Shown: one piece after another, positions 55,615 through 62,630 of the stretch | Numbering within the stretch: position 1 is the stretch's first letter | Layout: the number at the start of each line of letters is the position of its first letter | NCBI GenBank assembly: GCA_016703525.1 | Contig: JADJBW010000012.1 | Location: forward strand, 1-64,000 | Length of the DNA: 64,000 bases | Origin: Actinomycetota bacterium | Lineage (GTDB): Bacteria; Actinomycetota; Acidimicrobiia; Acidimicrobiales; Microtrichaceae | Reading direction: 5' to 3' | Notes under the pieces: generated by a model | Told to the model about the DNA's origin: nothing | The model's input: the letters and a program-made list of their open reading frames with translations, nothing else | Database searches by the model: none | Made by a program: the position numbers and the translations under genes

Positions 55615-56529
55615 ATGCTCGACCGGGCACTGGCCGTCGCGGCGCGTGAGCGCCACGGCCTCATCACCGCGGACGACCTCCGCTCTATCGGAGTCTCCCG
55701 AGCGCAAGTCCGGAGCCGTATCGAGAACGGCTCGCTCGTACGCGTGAACGAGCACGTGCTCGCGATCGCCGGCGCCCCGGTCTCGTGGGCGCAGACCGCG
55801 GCAGCGGCGCTCGCCGCTATCCCCGGAAGCGTCCTGTCCCACTCCGCGGCCGCCAGGGTCCACGGTCTCGCCGGGGTGGCTCCCGAGCAGCAGGTCGTCG
55901 TGAGCGCGGGGCTCCACGCCTACCACCAGCTCGCCGGCACCCGGATCCGCCGGACTCGGCTACTCCCCGACGACCACATCACGATCGCGAGCGGGTTCGC
56001 CGTGACCACCGTTCCACGGACCCTTGTCGACCTCGGTGCCGACCTCAGCGACGGGCGGTATCGCCACGTCCTCGACGCGGCGCTCTCGACGGGGCGGACG
56101 ACCTGGGACGATCTCGTCTCGGTCCTGAACGTCATGGGGGCACGGGGCCGGCCGGGCATTGCACGAGTCCGACGGGTCCTCACGGCGATCGAAGGCGAGC
56201 CGCCGACCGAATCGGAGTTGGAACGCCGCTACCTGCGCTTGCTCCGCCAGCACGGCATTGCGCTCCCGCAGACACAGGTCACAGTTCCGTGGGCCGAGAC
56301 CGAGCCCGGACGAGTCGATGCCATGTTCGTCGAGGCACGCTCGATCATCGAGCTCGACGGGCGTACATGGCATCGACGAAGCGGTGCGTTCGAGCACGAC
56401 CGCACGCGCGATCAGCTCGCTGTGCTCGCCGGATTCCGCACGGCACGGATCACACACCGGCAACTCGAGGCCGACGTGGAACAGGTCCTCGCGGTGACGC
56501 GAACGCTCGCCACCCCTCTCCACAGATGA
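55615..56529 (+). CDS. AbiEi-like N-terminal domain fused to DUF559 nuclease
   Basis: A 304-residue protein. The N-terminal winged-helix part (ERHGLITADDLRSIGVSRAQ, NGSLVRVNEHVLAIAGAP, PGSVLSHSAAARVHGLAGV) matches the AbiEi-type antitoxin/transcription-regulator domain. The C-terminal DUF559 domain is a Vsr-like PD-(D/E)xK nuclease: TESELERRYLRLLRQHGIAL (Glu), GRVDAMFVEARSIIELDGRT (Asp, then Glu-x-Asp), HDRTRDQLAVLAGFRTARIT. No AbiEii toxin gene accompanies it. ATG 55615 is chosen; the open frame extends upstream without a good start. The stop codon lies inside the right-hand hairpin, so gene and repeats form one compact unit. Confidence 0.85.
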   Translation: MLDRALAVAARERHGLITADDLRSIGVSRAQVRSRIENGSLVRVNEHVLAIAGAPVSWAQTAAAALAAIPGSVLSHSAAARVHGLAGVAPEQQVVVSAGLHAYHQLAGTRIRRTRLLPDDHITIASGFAVTTVPRTLVDLGADLSDGRYRHVLDAALSTGRTTWDDLVSVLNVMGARGRPGIARVRRVLTAIEGEPPTESELERRYLRLLRQHGIALPQTQVTVPWAETEPGRVDAMFVEARSIIELDGRTWHRRSGAFEHDRTRDQLAVLAGFRTARITHRQLEADVEQVLAVTRTLATPLHR

Positions 56530-56591
56530 GCCGTGGAGAATACGGGTGCCCCGCCGACCAGTCTTCTCCGCGGAACAACTGTGGAGAAGGC
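56517..56591 (-). repeat. Right inverted repeat with two hairpins
   Basis: Inverted partner of 55440-55513. Inner hairpin TCTCCAC-AGATGAGCC-GTGGAGA (56517-56539) contains the TGA of the DUF559 gene in its loop. Outer hairpin TCTCCGC-GGAACAACT-GTGGAGA spans 56565-56587. The spacer between them carries the complement of the left arm's GACTGGTCGGCGG. The arm ends 17 bases before the stop codon of the downstream lyase gene, with a G-rich tract between. Confidence 0.92.
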
Positions 56592-56608
56592 GGGGGCGGG
56601 GGCGGGGG

Positions 56609-57493
56609 CTACTCGGCGAGCGCTTGCACGGCGGCGGCGATGGCGAGCGCTCGCCGGGCGTTGTCGACGTGGAGGTTCTCGATCATCTTGCCGTCGACGG
56701 TGATGACACCCTTGCCCTCCGCAATGCCGGTCTCGAACGCCTCGATCACCCTGCGGGAATGCTCGATCTCGGACTCGCTCGGCGAGAACGCATCGTTGGC
56801 GGGTTCGACCTGGCTGGGGTGGACCAGCGTCTTGCCGTCGAAGCCCATCTCGGCACCCTGGCGTGCCTCCGCCGCGAACCCATCGGGGTTGCGCACGTCG
56901 TTGTAGACGCCGTCGAGGATCACCTTGCCCGCGAACCGTGCGGCGTTCAGGCAACGCTGAAGCCCCCAGATCAACGGCGCTCGGCCCGGCACCAGCCCGG
57001 CCCGGAGCTCCTTGGCCAGGTCGTTGGTCCCCATCACCAGCACCGCCAGTCGCTCCGATGCGGCCGCGATTTCGACGGCGTTCTCGATGGCGGCGGGCGT
57101 CTCGAGCATCGCCCAGATGCGCGTGTGCGCCGGCACCCCCGCGTCGAGCATCAGTGCCTCGATCGCCGCCACATCGGCCGCCGAGTTGACCTTCGGCACG
57201 ACGATGCCGGCAGGGCCGGCCGCAGCGGCCGACCGCACGTCGGCCTCGAACCACTCGGTGTCGAGCCCGTTCACGCGGATGGTCAGCTCGCGGCGGCCGT
57301 ACTCGCCGCTCCGGACCGCATCGGCGACCTTGCCGCGGGCCACCTCCTTCATGTCGGGGGCCACGGAGTCCTCGGTATCGAAGATGATCGCGTCGCACGG
57401 AAGCGATTTGGCCTTCTCGAGTGCCTTGTCGTTGGCCCCCGGCATATAGAGGACGGAGCGGCGGGGAACGATCGGATCAGCGGTCGCGGACAT
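56609..57493 (-). CDS. CitE-like CoA-ester lyase (HpcH/HpaI family)
   Basis: A 294-residue TIM-barrel lyase cleaving a malyl- or citramalyl-CoA-type bond. RRSVLYMPGANDKALEKAK, DAIIFDTEDSVAPDMKEVAR (metal/catalytic acidic residues), RVNGLDTEWFEADV, IVVPKVNSAADV, WAMLETPAAIENA (Glu metal ligand), LVMGTNDLAKELRAG and HPSQVEPANDAFSP are typical CitE-like blocks. It is a stand-alone enzyme, as no citrate-lyase subunits are nearby. Reads out of the 5' side toward the DUF559 cassette. Confidence 0.9.
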   Translation of the reverse strand: MSATADPIVPRRSVLYMPGANDKALEKAKSLPCDAIIFDTEDSVAPDMKEVARGKVADAVRSGEYGRRELTIRVNGLDTEWFEADVRSAAAAGPAGIVVPKVNSAADVAAIEALMLDAGVPAHTRIWAMLETPAAIENAVEIAAASERLAVLVMGTNDLAKELRAGLVPGRAPLIWGLQRCLNAARFAGKVILDGVYNDVRNPDGFAAEARQGAEMGFDGKTLVHPSQVEPANDAFSPSESEIEHSRRVIEAFETGIAEGKGVITVDGKMIENLHVDNARRALAIAAAVQALAE

Positions 57494-57516
57494 GTCGCCA
57501 AGATAGCGTCGGCACC

Positions 57517-58041
57517 ATGACCAACGATCAGGCCGAGCCCGTCGTGGGCGATGCGGGCGAGGCGGGCGAGGCCCAGCTGCTCTGCGACATGCTCGATGCG
57601 CATCGCCGTGCGGTCCGGGACCTGCTGGCCGGACTGTCCGACGCCGAGGCGGCGGCAACGGTCGGCGTGACGACCATGACCATCGGTGGCATCGTCAAAC
57701 ACCTCGCGTACGTCGAGCACTGGTGGTTGCACGAGGTCATGCTCGGCCTGCCACCCCTGGCGCCGTGGGCCTCGGTCGACTGGCACGACGATCCGGATTG
57801 GGACTTCCACTCGGCGGCGAGCGACACCGTCGCCGACATCGTGGCCCTCTACGACAGCTCGTGCGAGGCCAGCCGCGATGCGGTCGCGGAGCTCGGCGAC
57901 CTCGACGCGCGCTCGGCCGCGACGCACCGCGACCGACGGTTCACGCTGCGCTGGGTGTTGATCCACATGATCGAGGAGACGGCCCAGCACCGCGGGCACC
58001 TCGACCTGCTGTACGAGAACCTCTCGCCCAATCCACACTGA
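57517..58041 (+). CDS. DinB/DUF664 family protein
   Basis: A 174-residue four-helix-bundle protein. The metal-binding His pattern of the family is visible: IVKHLAYVEHWWLHEV and LRWVLIHMIEETAQHRGHLD, the latter with the HxxxH triad. Members act as thiol-dependent transferases or putative detoxification enzymes, using mycothiol in actinobacteria. Divergent from the lyase gene, 23 bases apart, with the DUF4870 gene following after 4 bases. Confidence 0.9.
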   Translation: MTNDQAEPVVGDAGEAGEAQLLCDMLDAHRRAVRDLLAGLSDAEAAATVGVTTMTIGGIVKHLAYVEHWWLHEVMLGLPPLAPWASVDWHDDPDWDFHSAASDTVADIVALYDSSCEASRDAVAELGDLDARSAATHRDRRFTLRWVLIHMIEETAQHRGHLDLLYENLSPNPH

Positions 58042-58045
58042 CGGC

Positions 58046-58546
58046 ATGGATCCTTCGGCTTCGCAGCACACCCCGCCCGGCTGGTACCACGACGGCCGGG
58101 AGATGCGGTGGTGGGACGGCAACGCCTGGGGCCCGTCGGCGCCGACCCAGCAGACCGGCGGCACCGACAAGACGCTCCCCGTGCTCGTGCACCTCGGAGC
58201 GTTCTTCGGCGGGTTCATCCTGCCGCTGATCGTGTATCTCATCGAGCGCGACAAGAACGAGTTCACGCGCCATCACGCCGCCGAGGCCCTCAACTTCCAG
58301 ATCACCGTCGGGATCGTGTCGATCGGCACGTGGCTGGTCTCGTTCCTCGGCATCGTCGGTGCGGTCGGGTTCGGGAACAGCAGCGCACCGCCGTGGCCCT
58401 TCTTCCTCGGCTTCGCATTCATGCTCGTGGCGATGTTCGCGTCATGGGGCTTGGGCATTCTCGGCGCGCTCAAGGCGGGCCGCGGCGAATGGTGGCGCTA
58501 TCCGGTCGCGTTTCGGTTCGTCGGTCGGGGCCGTCGCCCCGCGTAG
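58046..58546 (+). CDS. DUF2510-DUF4870 membrane protein
   Basis: A 166-residue membrane protein. The N terminus PPGWYHDGREMRWWDGNAWG is the DUF2510 tryptophan-rich motif found on actinobacterial membrane proteins. The DUF4870 part has VLVHLGAFFGGFILPLIVYL, then DKNEFTRHHAAEALNFQITV (conserved charged loop) and two further helices. Function unknown. Starts 4 bases after the DinB stop, so probably co-transcribed. Converges on the second lyase gene. Confidence 0.92.
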   Translation: MDPSASQHTPPGWYHDGREMRWWDGNAWGPSAPTQQTGGTDKTLPVLVHLGAFFGGFILPLIVYLIERDKNEFTRHHAAEALNFQITVGIVSIGTWLVSFLGIVGAVGFGNSSAPPWPFFLGFAFMLVAMFASWGLGILGALKAGRGEWWRYPVAFRFVGRGRRPA

Positions 58547-58549
58547 GGC

Positions 58550-59602
58550 TCAGAGCCCGTACGCCGCCGCGAGCTCGGGGTCGCGGGCCGACAGCATGCG
58601 CGCCAGGTCGACCACCACGCGGCACTGCTTGACGGTCGCGTCGTCCTGCATCTTGCCGTCGATCATCACGGTGCCGGTGCCGTCGCCCATCTCGTCGATG
58701 ACGCGCTTGGCCCACGCGACCTCGTCGGGATCGGGCGAGAACACCTTCTTGGCGATGTCGATCTGCACGGGGTGCAGCGACCACGCGCCCACGCAGCCGA
58801 GCAGATAGGCGTTGCGGAACTGGTCCTCGCAGGCGACCGTGTCCTTGATGTCGCCGAACGGGCCGTAATACGGGAGGATCCCGTGCGTGCCGCACGCGTC
58901 GACCATCCGGGCGATCGTGTAGTGCCACAGATCCTGCTGATGCACCGGCCGCCCGGCCGCCGCGATGTCGTCGCCGGTCGGGTCTTCGCGCACCAGATAG
59001 CCGGGGTGACCGCCGCCGACGCGGGTGGTCTTCATGCGGCGGCTCGCGGCCAGGTCGGCGGGCCCGAGCGACAGGCCCTGCATGCGCGGGCTGGCGCCGC
59101 AGATCTCCTCGACGTTGGCGACGCCGCGTGCGGTTTCGAGGATCGCGTGCACCAGGATCGGCGATTCGACGCCGGCCCGGGCCTCGAGCTGCGCGAGGAG
59201 GCGATCGACGTAGTGGATGTCCTCGGGTCCTTCGACCTTCGGAACCATGATCACGTCGAGGCGGTCGCCGATCTCGCCGACGAGCGTGGTGAGGTCGTCG
59301 AGACACCACGGCGAGTCGAGGCTGTTCACGCGGGTCCACAGCTGGGTCTCACCCAGGTCGACCTCCTTGCCGACCTTCACCACCCCGGAGCGGGCGGCCT
59401 CTTTCGAGTCGGCCGGAATCGCGTCCTCGAGGTTGCCGAGCAGCACGTCGACGGTCGGCGCGATGTCGGGGATCTTCGCGACGACCTTCTCGAGGTGCGG
59501 CGGGAAGAAGTGGATCATCCGCGAGGGCTTGAACGGGATCTCGCGCACCGGTTCCGGCGCTCCGACGGCGAGGGGCTTGAAGAAGTCCTTGGCGCTACGC
59601 AT
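58550..59602 (-). CDS. HpcH/HpaI-family lyase (malyl-CoA lyase-like)
   Basis: A 350-residue lyase, longer than the neighbouring CitE-like protein and of the malyl-/beta-methylmalyl-CoA lyase type. MIHFFPPHLEKVVAKIPD, VDVLLGNLEDAIPADSKEAA, WTRVNSLDSPWCLDDL, DVIMVPKVEGPEDIHYVD, HAILETARGVANVEEI (metal Glu), LSLGPADLAASRRMKTTRVG and GAWSLHPVQIDIAKKVFSPD are the family blocks. The enzyme class links C2/C3 acyl-CoA and dicarboxylic acids in glyoxylate and propionate metabolism. The exact substrate is not determined. Confidence 0.9.
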   Translation of the reverse strand: MRSAKDFFKPLAVGAPEPVREIPFKPSRMIHFFPPHLEKVVAKIPDIAPTVDVLLGNLEDAIPADSKEAARSGVVKVGKEVDLGETQLWTRVNSLDSPWCLDDLTTLVGEIGDRLDVIMVPKVEGPEDIHYVDRLLAQLEARAGVESPILVHAILETARGVANVEEICGASPRMQGLSLGPADLAASRRMKTTRVGGGHPGYLVREDPTGDDIAAAGRPVHQQDLWHYTIARMVDACGTHGILPYYGPFGDIKDTVACEDQFRNAYLLGCVGAWSLHPVQIDIAKKVFSPDPDEVAWAKRVIDEMGDGTGTVMIDGKMQDDATVKQCRVVVDLARMLSARDPELAAAYGL

Positions 59603-59674
59603 GCCCCGAAGCTACCGAAGCCGCCGCGTGGCCCGGCAATCCGATCTCGATGGCCGCTCGGTAGCCTGCCGCAG

Positions 59675-60811
59675 ATGTTCCGCCGCCTGATCCCGGTGTC
59701 GCTGCTCGTGGTCGCCGTCGCCTCCGCTGGTGCGTGCACGCAATCGAAGGATGCCGGCGGGCGGCCCCCTCGCGCCGCCACGACCACGACCACTCCCACG
59801 CCCACGACTGATCCGGCGCAGTCACCGCTGTCGATCGCGGAGGAGGTCGATGCCCGCCGTCCCGTCCCCGGACCCGGCGCGCAGTGGCCCACCGTCTCCC
59901 CCGACGACGCCGGCTTCTCGACGGATGCGCTCGACGTGCTCGCCGCGTATGCCGAGTCGCAGGGGAGCCTGTGCCTCGCGATCACCAAGGACGGCAAGCG
60001 GGTCGACCACCACGACTTCGGGTCGTCCACGCCGACCACCCCCCACGATGCGTGGTCGATCACCAAGTCCATCGCCTCGGCGCTGGTCGGCCAGGCCGTC
60101 GAGCGCGACGAGCTCGACATCGACCAACGGGTGACCACGTGGGTCCCCGCGTGGGAGGGCACGCGCTCCGCGACAGCAACGGTGGAGGACCTGCTCCAGA
60201 TGGACTCCGGGCGCCAGACCCGGCCCGAGACCCCCAGCGACGCGCTTGCACTCGCGATGGCTCCCGACATGGACCAGGCCGCGATCGACTGGCCGGCCGA
60301 TGCCGATCCCAACCAGGCGTTCGGTTACTCCAACATGGGCGCCCAGATCCTCGACCCGATCCTGCACGCCGTCACGGGCCAGGACGTCGCCGCGCTCACG
60401 AAGCGAGATCTGCTCGACCCGCTCGGCATGGCCGACTCGACGATGATGCACGACGCGACCGGCCACACCGCAACCTTCGCCGGCCTGACATCGACGTGCG
60501 ACGACCTCGCCCGATTCGGGTTGCTCTACCTGAACGGCGGATCGTGGAACGGCACGCAGATCGTGCCGCGCGACTGGGTGCTCGCCTCGCTCGGCCCCAC
60601 ACCGAACCGCGCGACCTACGGCTACCTGTGGTGGCTCGAACCCGCGAACGGCGATCTTCCGAACGTGTTCGAAGCCCGAGGAGCGGGCGGCCAGAGGGTG
60701 ACCGTGATCCCTTCGCTCGGCATCGTGGCAACCACGATGATGCCCTTCGTCAACGTCTCGACCTACCCGAACGAGTTCGCGACCCGCGTGCTCGACACGC
60801 TCGATCGCTGA
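59675..60811 (+). CDS. Serine hydrolase lipoprotein, beta-lactamase fold
   Basis: A 378-residue exported lipoprotein. The signal LIPVSLLVVAVASAGAC ends in a lipobox; a Thr/Pro-rich linker (TTTTTPTPTTDPAQ) spans the cell wall. The class C fold carries SITKS (SxxK nucleophile), the YSN triad at GYSNMGAQIL, and GAGGQRVTVIPS in place of the third KTG/HxG motif. Probably a peptidase or esterase rather than a resistance enzyme. Divergent from the lyase gene, 72 bases apart. Confidence 0.9.
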   Translation: MFRRLIPVSLLVVAVASAGACTQSKDAGGRPPRAATTTTTPTPTTDPAQSPLSIAEEVDARRPVPGPGAQWPTVSPDDAGFSTDALDVLAAYAESQGSLCLAITKDGKRVDHHDFGSSTPTTPHDAWSITKSIASALVGQAVERDELDIDQRVTTWVPAWEGTRSATATVEDLLQMDSGRQTRPETPSDALALAMAPDMDQAAIDWPADADPNQAFGYSNMGAQILDPILHAVTGQDVAALTKRDLLDPLGMADSTMMHDATGHTATFAGLTSTCDDLARFGLLYLNGGSWNGTQIVPRDWVLASLGPTPNRATYGYLWWLEPANGDLPNVFEARGAGGQRVTVIPSLGIVATTMMPFVNVSTYPNEFATRVLDTLDR

Positions 60812-60816
60812 CCCTG

Positions 60817-60845
60817 GACCGGGGCTCGGGGCTCGGGGCTCGGGC
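60817..60845. repeat. Short GGGCTCG tandem repeat
   Basis: GGGGCTC repeats three to four times with 7-base period between the converging serine hydrolase and oxidoreductase genes. Likely slippage sequence; no hairpin and no terminator is evident in this 34-base gap. Confidence 0.6.
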
Positions 60846-62240
60846 TCAGGAATCGAACCCGAGCCCGATCGCGTCGAGCAGGCGAAGCCACGGGCCGCGC
60901 CGCCCGCCGTTCGCGTCCGCGGCCGCAAGCGCACGACGGGTCGCCGTGATGCCGGCCCAGCGGATCGGTTCGGGTGGGAACGGGATCGGTCGCTTGCGGA
61001 CGAGGTCGAGCGTGAGCACCTCGGACTCCGGGCGATCGAGCAGGTCGAGGCACACCGAGCCGGCGAACCGCGTCGCCCCCACGCCCAGCCCCGTGAACCC
61101 AACGGCGTAGGCCACTCGCCCGTCGAACGCCGTGCCGAAGCTCACCGAGAAGCGGCTGCACGTGTCGATCACGCCGCCCCACCGGTGCGTGAAGCGCAGG
61201 CCGTCGAGCTGGGGGAAGGTCTGGAAGAAGTGCTCCGCCAGCACGCGATGCGTCTCGTCGCGCTGGTCGAGCGACGGGTCGATGCGGGAGCCGAAGTAGT
61301 ACACGGCGTCGTACCCGCCCCACACGATCCGGTTGTCGTCGGTCAGCCGGTAGTAGTGGAACTGGTTCGTGGTGTCCGACAGCCCCTCGCGGCCCGACCA
61401 GCCGATCGACGCCATCTGCGCCTCGGTCAAGGGCTCGGTCGCCAACACGTAGTCGTACACGGGGGCGATCGTGCGGTTGATGCGGCGGACCGGCGAGCGA
61501 AACGCGTTGGTCGCCAACACGACGGCACCCGAGCGGATCGACCCGTGCCCGGTGGACACGGTCATGGCCGCGCCGTGTCGTTCCAGGCGCGTCATCGCCG
61601 TGTTCTCGTAGATGCGCACGCCGAGCGACCGCGCCGCGGCGGCGAGCCCCCAGGCGAGGCGCGCCGGGTCGACGAGCGCCTCGCCGTCGCGCTGGAACAT
61701 CGCGCCGTGGTAGGTCGGCGAGTCGACGCGGGCCCGAATCGCGTCGCGGTCGAGTACCTCGATGTCGTGGCCGAAGCGACGTCCCACGGCGGCCGATTCC
61801 TCGAACTCCTCCGCCAGATGCGGCGCGGTCGCAACGGTGAGCGCGCCGCATTCGCTCCAGTCGCAGTCGATGTCGTACCGCTCGACGGCGCGGCGGATCT
61901 CGGCGAAGTTGTCGGCCGCGTGCCGTGCGATCCGGCCCATCTGCTTGGGGAAGTGTGCGAGGCCGTTGTCGAGCCCGTGGGTGAGCGAGCTCGACAGGAA
62001 CCCGCCGTTGCGCCCCGATGCCTGGGCAGCGACTCGGCCGGCGTCGATCACGACCACGTCACGCGACGGGTCGCGCTCCTTCGCGAGGATCGCGGTCCAC
62101 AGGCCGCAGAAACCGCCACCGACGACGACGAGGTCGGCGGATGTCGCGTCGTGGAGCGCGGCGGCCGGCGCCGGACGATCGATCCGGTCGAGCCACAGCA
62201 CCTCGGGCCGGGCATCCGCGAGTGCAGCGATCGGATTCAT
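60846..62240 (-). CDS. FAD-dependent amine/amino-acid oxidoreductase (DAO family)
   Basis: A 464-residue flavoprotein of the glycine/D-amino-acid oxidase superfamily. LVVVGGGFCGLWTAILAKER is the FAD dinucleotide fold; DAGRVAAQASGRNGGFLSSS is the conserved flavin-contact block of PuuB/OrdL-like oxidases. CDWSECGALTVATAPH, VVLATNAFRSPVRRINRTIA and GFTGLGVGATRFAGSV follow. PuuB-type enzymes oxidise gamma-glutamylputrescine, which would fit the aldehyde dehydrogenase at 54-55 kb, but they are not adjacent. A GTG at 62249 is an alternative start. Confidence 0.88.
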   Translation of the reverse strand: MNPIAALADARPEVLWLDRIDRPAPAAALHDATSADLVVVGGGFCGLWTAILAKERDPSRDVVVIDAGRVAAQASGRNGGFLSSSLTHGLDNGLAHFPKQMGRIARHAADNFAEIRRAVERYDIDCDWSECGALTVATAPHLAEEFEESAAVGRRFGHDIEVLDRDAIRARVDSPTYHGAMFQRDGEALVDPARLAWGLAAAARSLGVRIYENTAMTRLERHGAAMTVSTGHGSIRSGAVVLATNAFRSPVRRINRTIAPVYDYVLATEPLTEAQMASIGWSGREGLSDTTNQFHYYRLTDDNRIVWGGYDAVYYFGSRIDPSLDQRDETHRVLAEHFFQTFPQLDGLRFTHRWGGVIDTCSRFSVSFGTAFDGRVAYAVGFTGLGVGATRFAGSVCLDLLDRPESEVLTLDLVRKRPIPFPPEPIRWAGITATRRALAAADANGGRRGPWLRLLDAIGLGFDS

Positions 62241-62270
62241 GTTTCTCACGCACCTTCACGTTCGGGAAGC

Positions 62271-62319
62271 GAACTGGGCCGGATCGCCGCCCCGCAGGAG
62301 CAGCAATCCGGCCCAGTTC
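62271..62319 (-). terminator. Strong hairpin downstream of the MT0933-like antitoxin gene
   Basis: GAACTGGGCCGGAT pairs perfectly with ATCCGGCCCAGTTC across a 21-base loop, 20 bases after the antitoxin stop codon (minus strand). There is no U-run, as usual for high-GC actinobacterial terminators. It would stop read-through into the oxidoreductase gene. Confidence 0.65.
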
Positions 62320-62338
62320 GGGAGAGATTCGGCGTGTT

Positions 62339-62536
62339 TCAGGCCTTGTCGTCGTTGCCCGTGAGGCCGCCGAGCACGTCCTTCAGCTTGTCGGCCGTCT
62401 GATCGATCTTGTCGGTGTGCTTGTGGCCGGTCTTGTCGTCGACCAGTTCGGCAACCTTGTCGATGCCTTCTTCGACCTTGTCGGCATTGTCGCCGAGCAG
62501 GTCCTTCGCCTTGTTCGTGAGGTCATCGAGTCCCAT
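62339..62536 (-). CDS. MT0933-like small antitoxin/stress protein
   Basis: A 65-residue, highly charged helical protein. GLDDLTNKAKDLLGDNADKV, EEGIDKVAELVDDKTGHKHT and DKIDQTADKLKDVL are amphipathic 11-residue-like repeats matching the actinobacterial MT0933 antitoxin family (also CsbD-like in composition). AAGGAGAT 8 bases upstream is a near-perfect ribosome binding site, rare in this window and suggesting high expression. No toxin gene is adjacent. Confidence 0.85.
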   Translation of the reverse strand: MGLDDLTNKAKDLLGDNADKVEEGIDKVAELVDDKTGHKHTDKIDQTADKLKDVLGGLTGNDDKA

Positions 62537-62630
62537 ACGGATCTCCTTGTGTTGAGGGCCTTCCCACCCGGGCCGAAGTCTGGCACACCTCGCACCACCC
62601 CGGTGCGGCGAACATGACAGGCTGTCGGCT

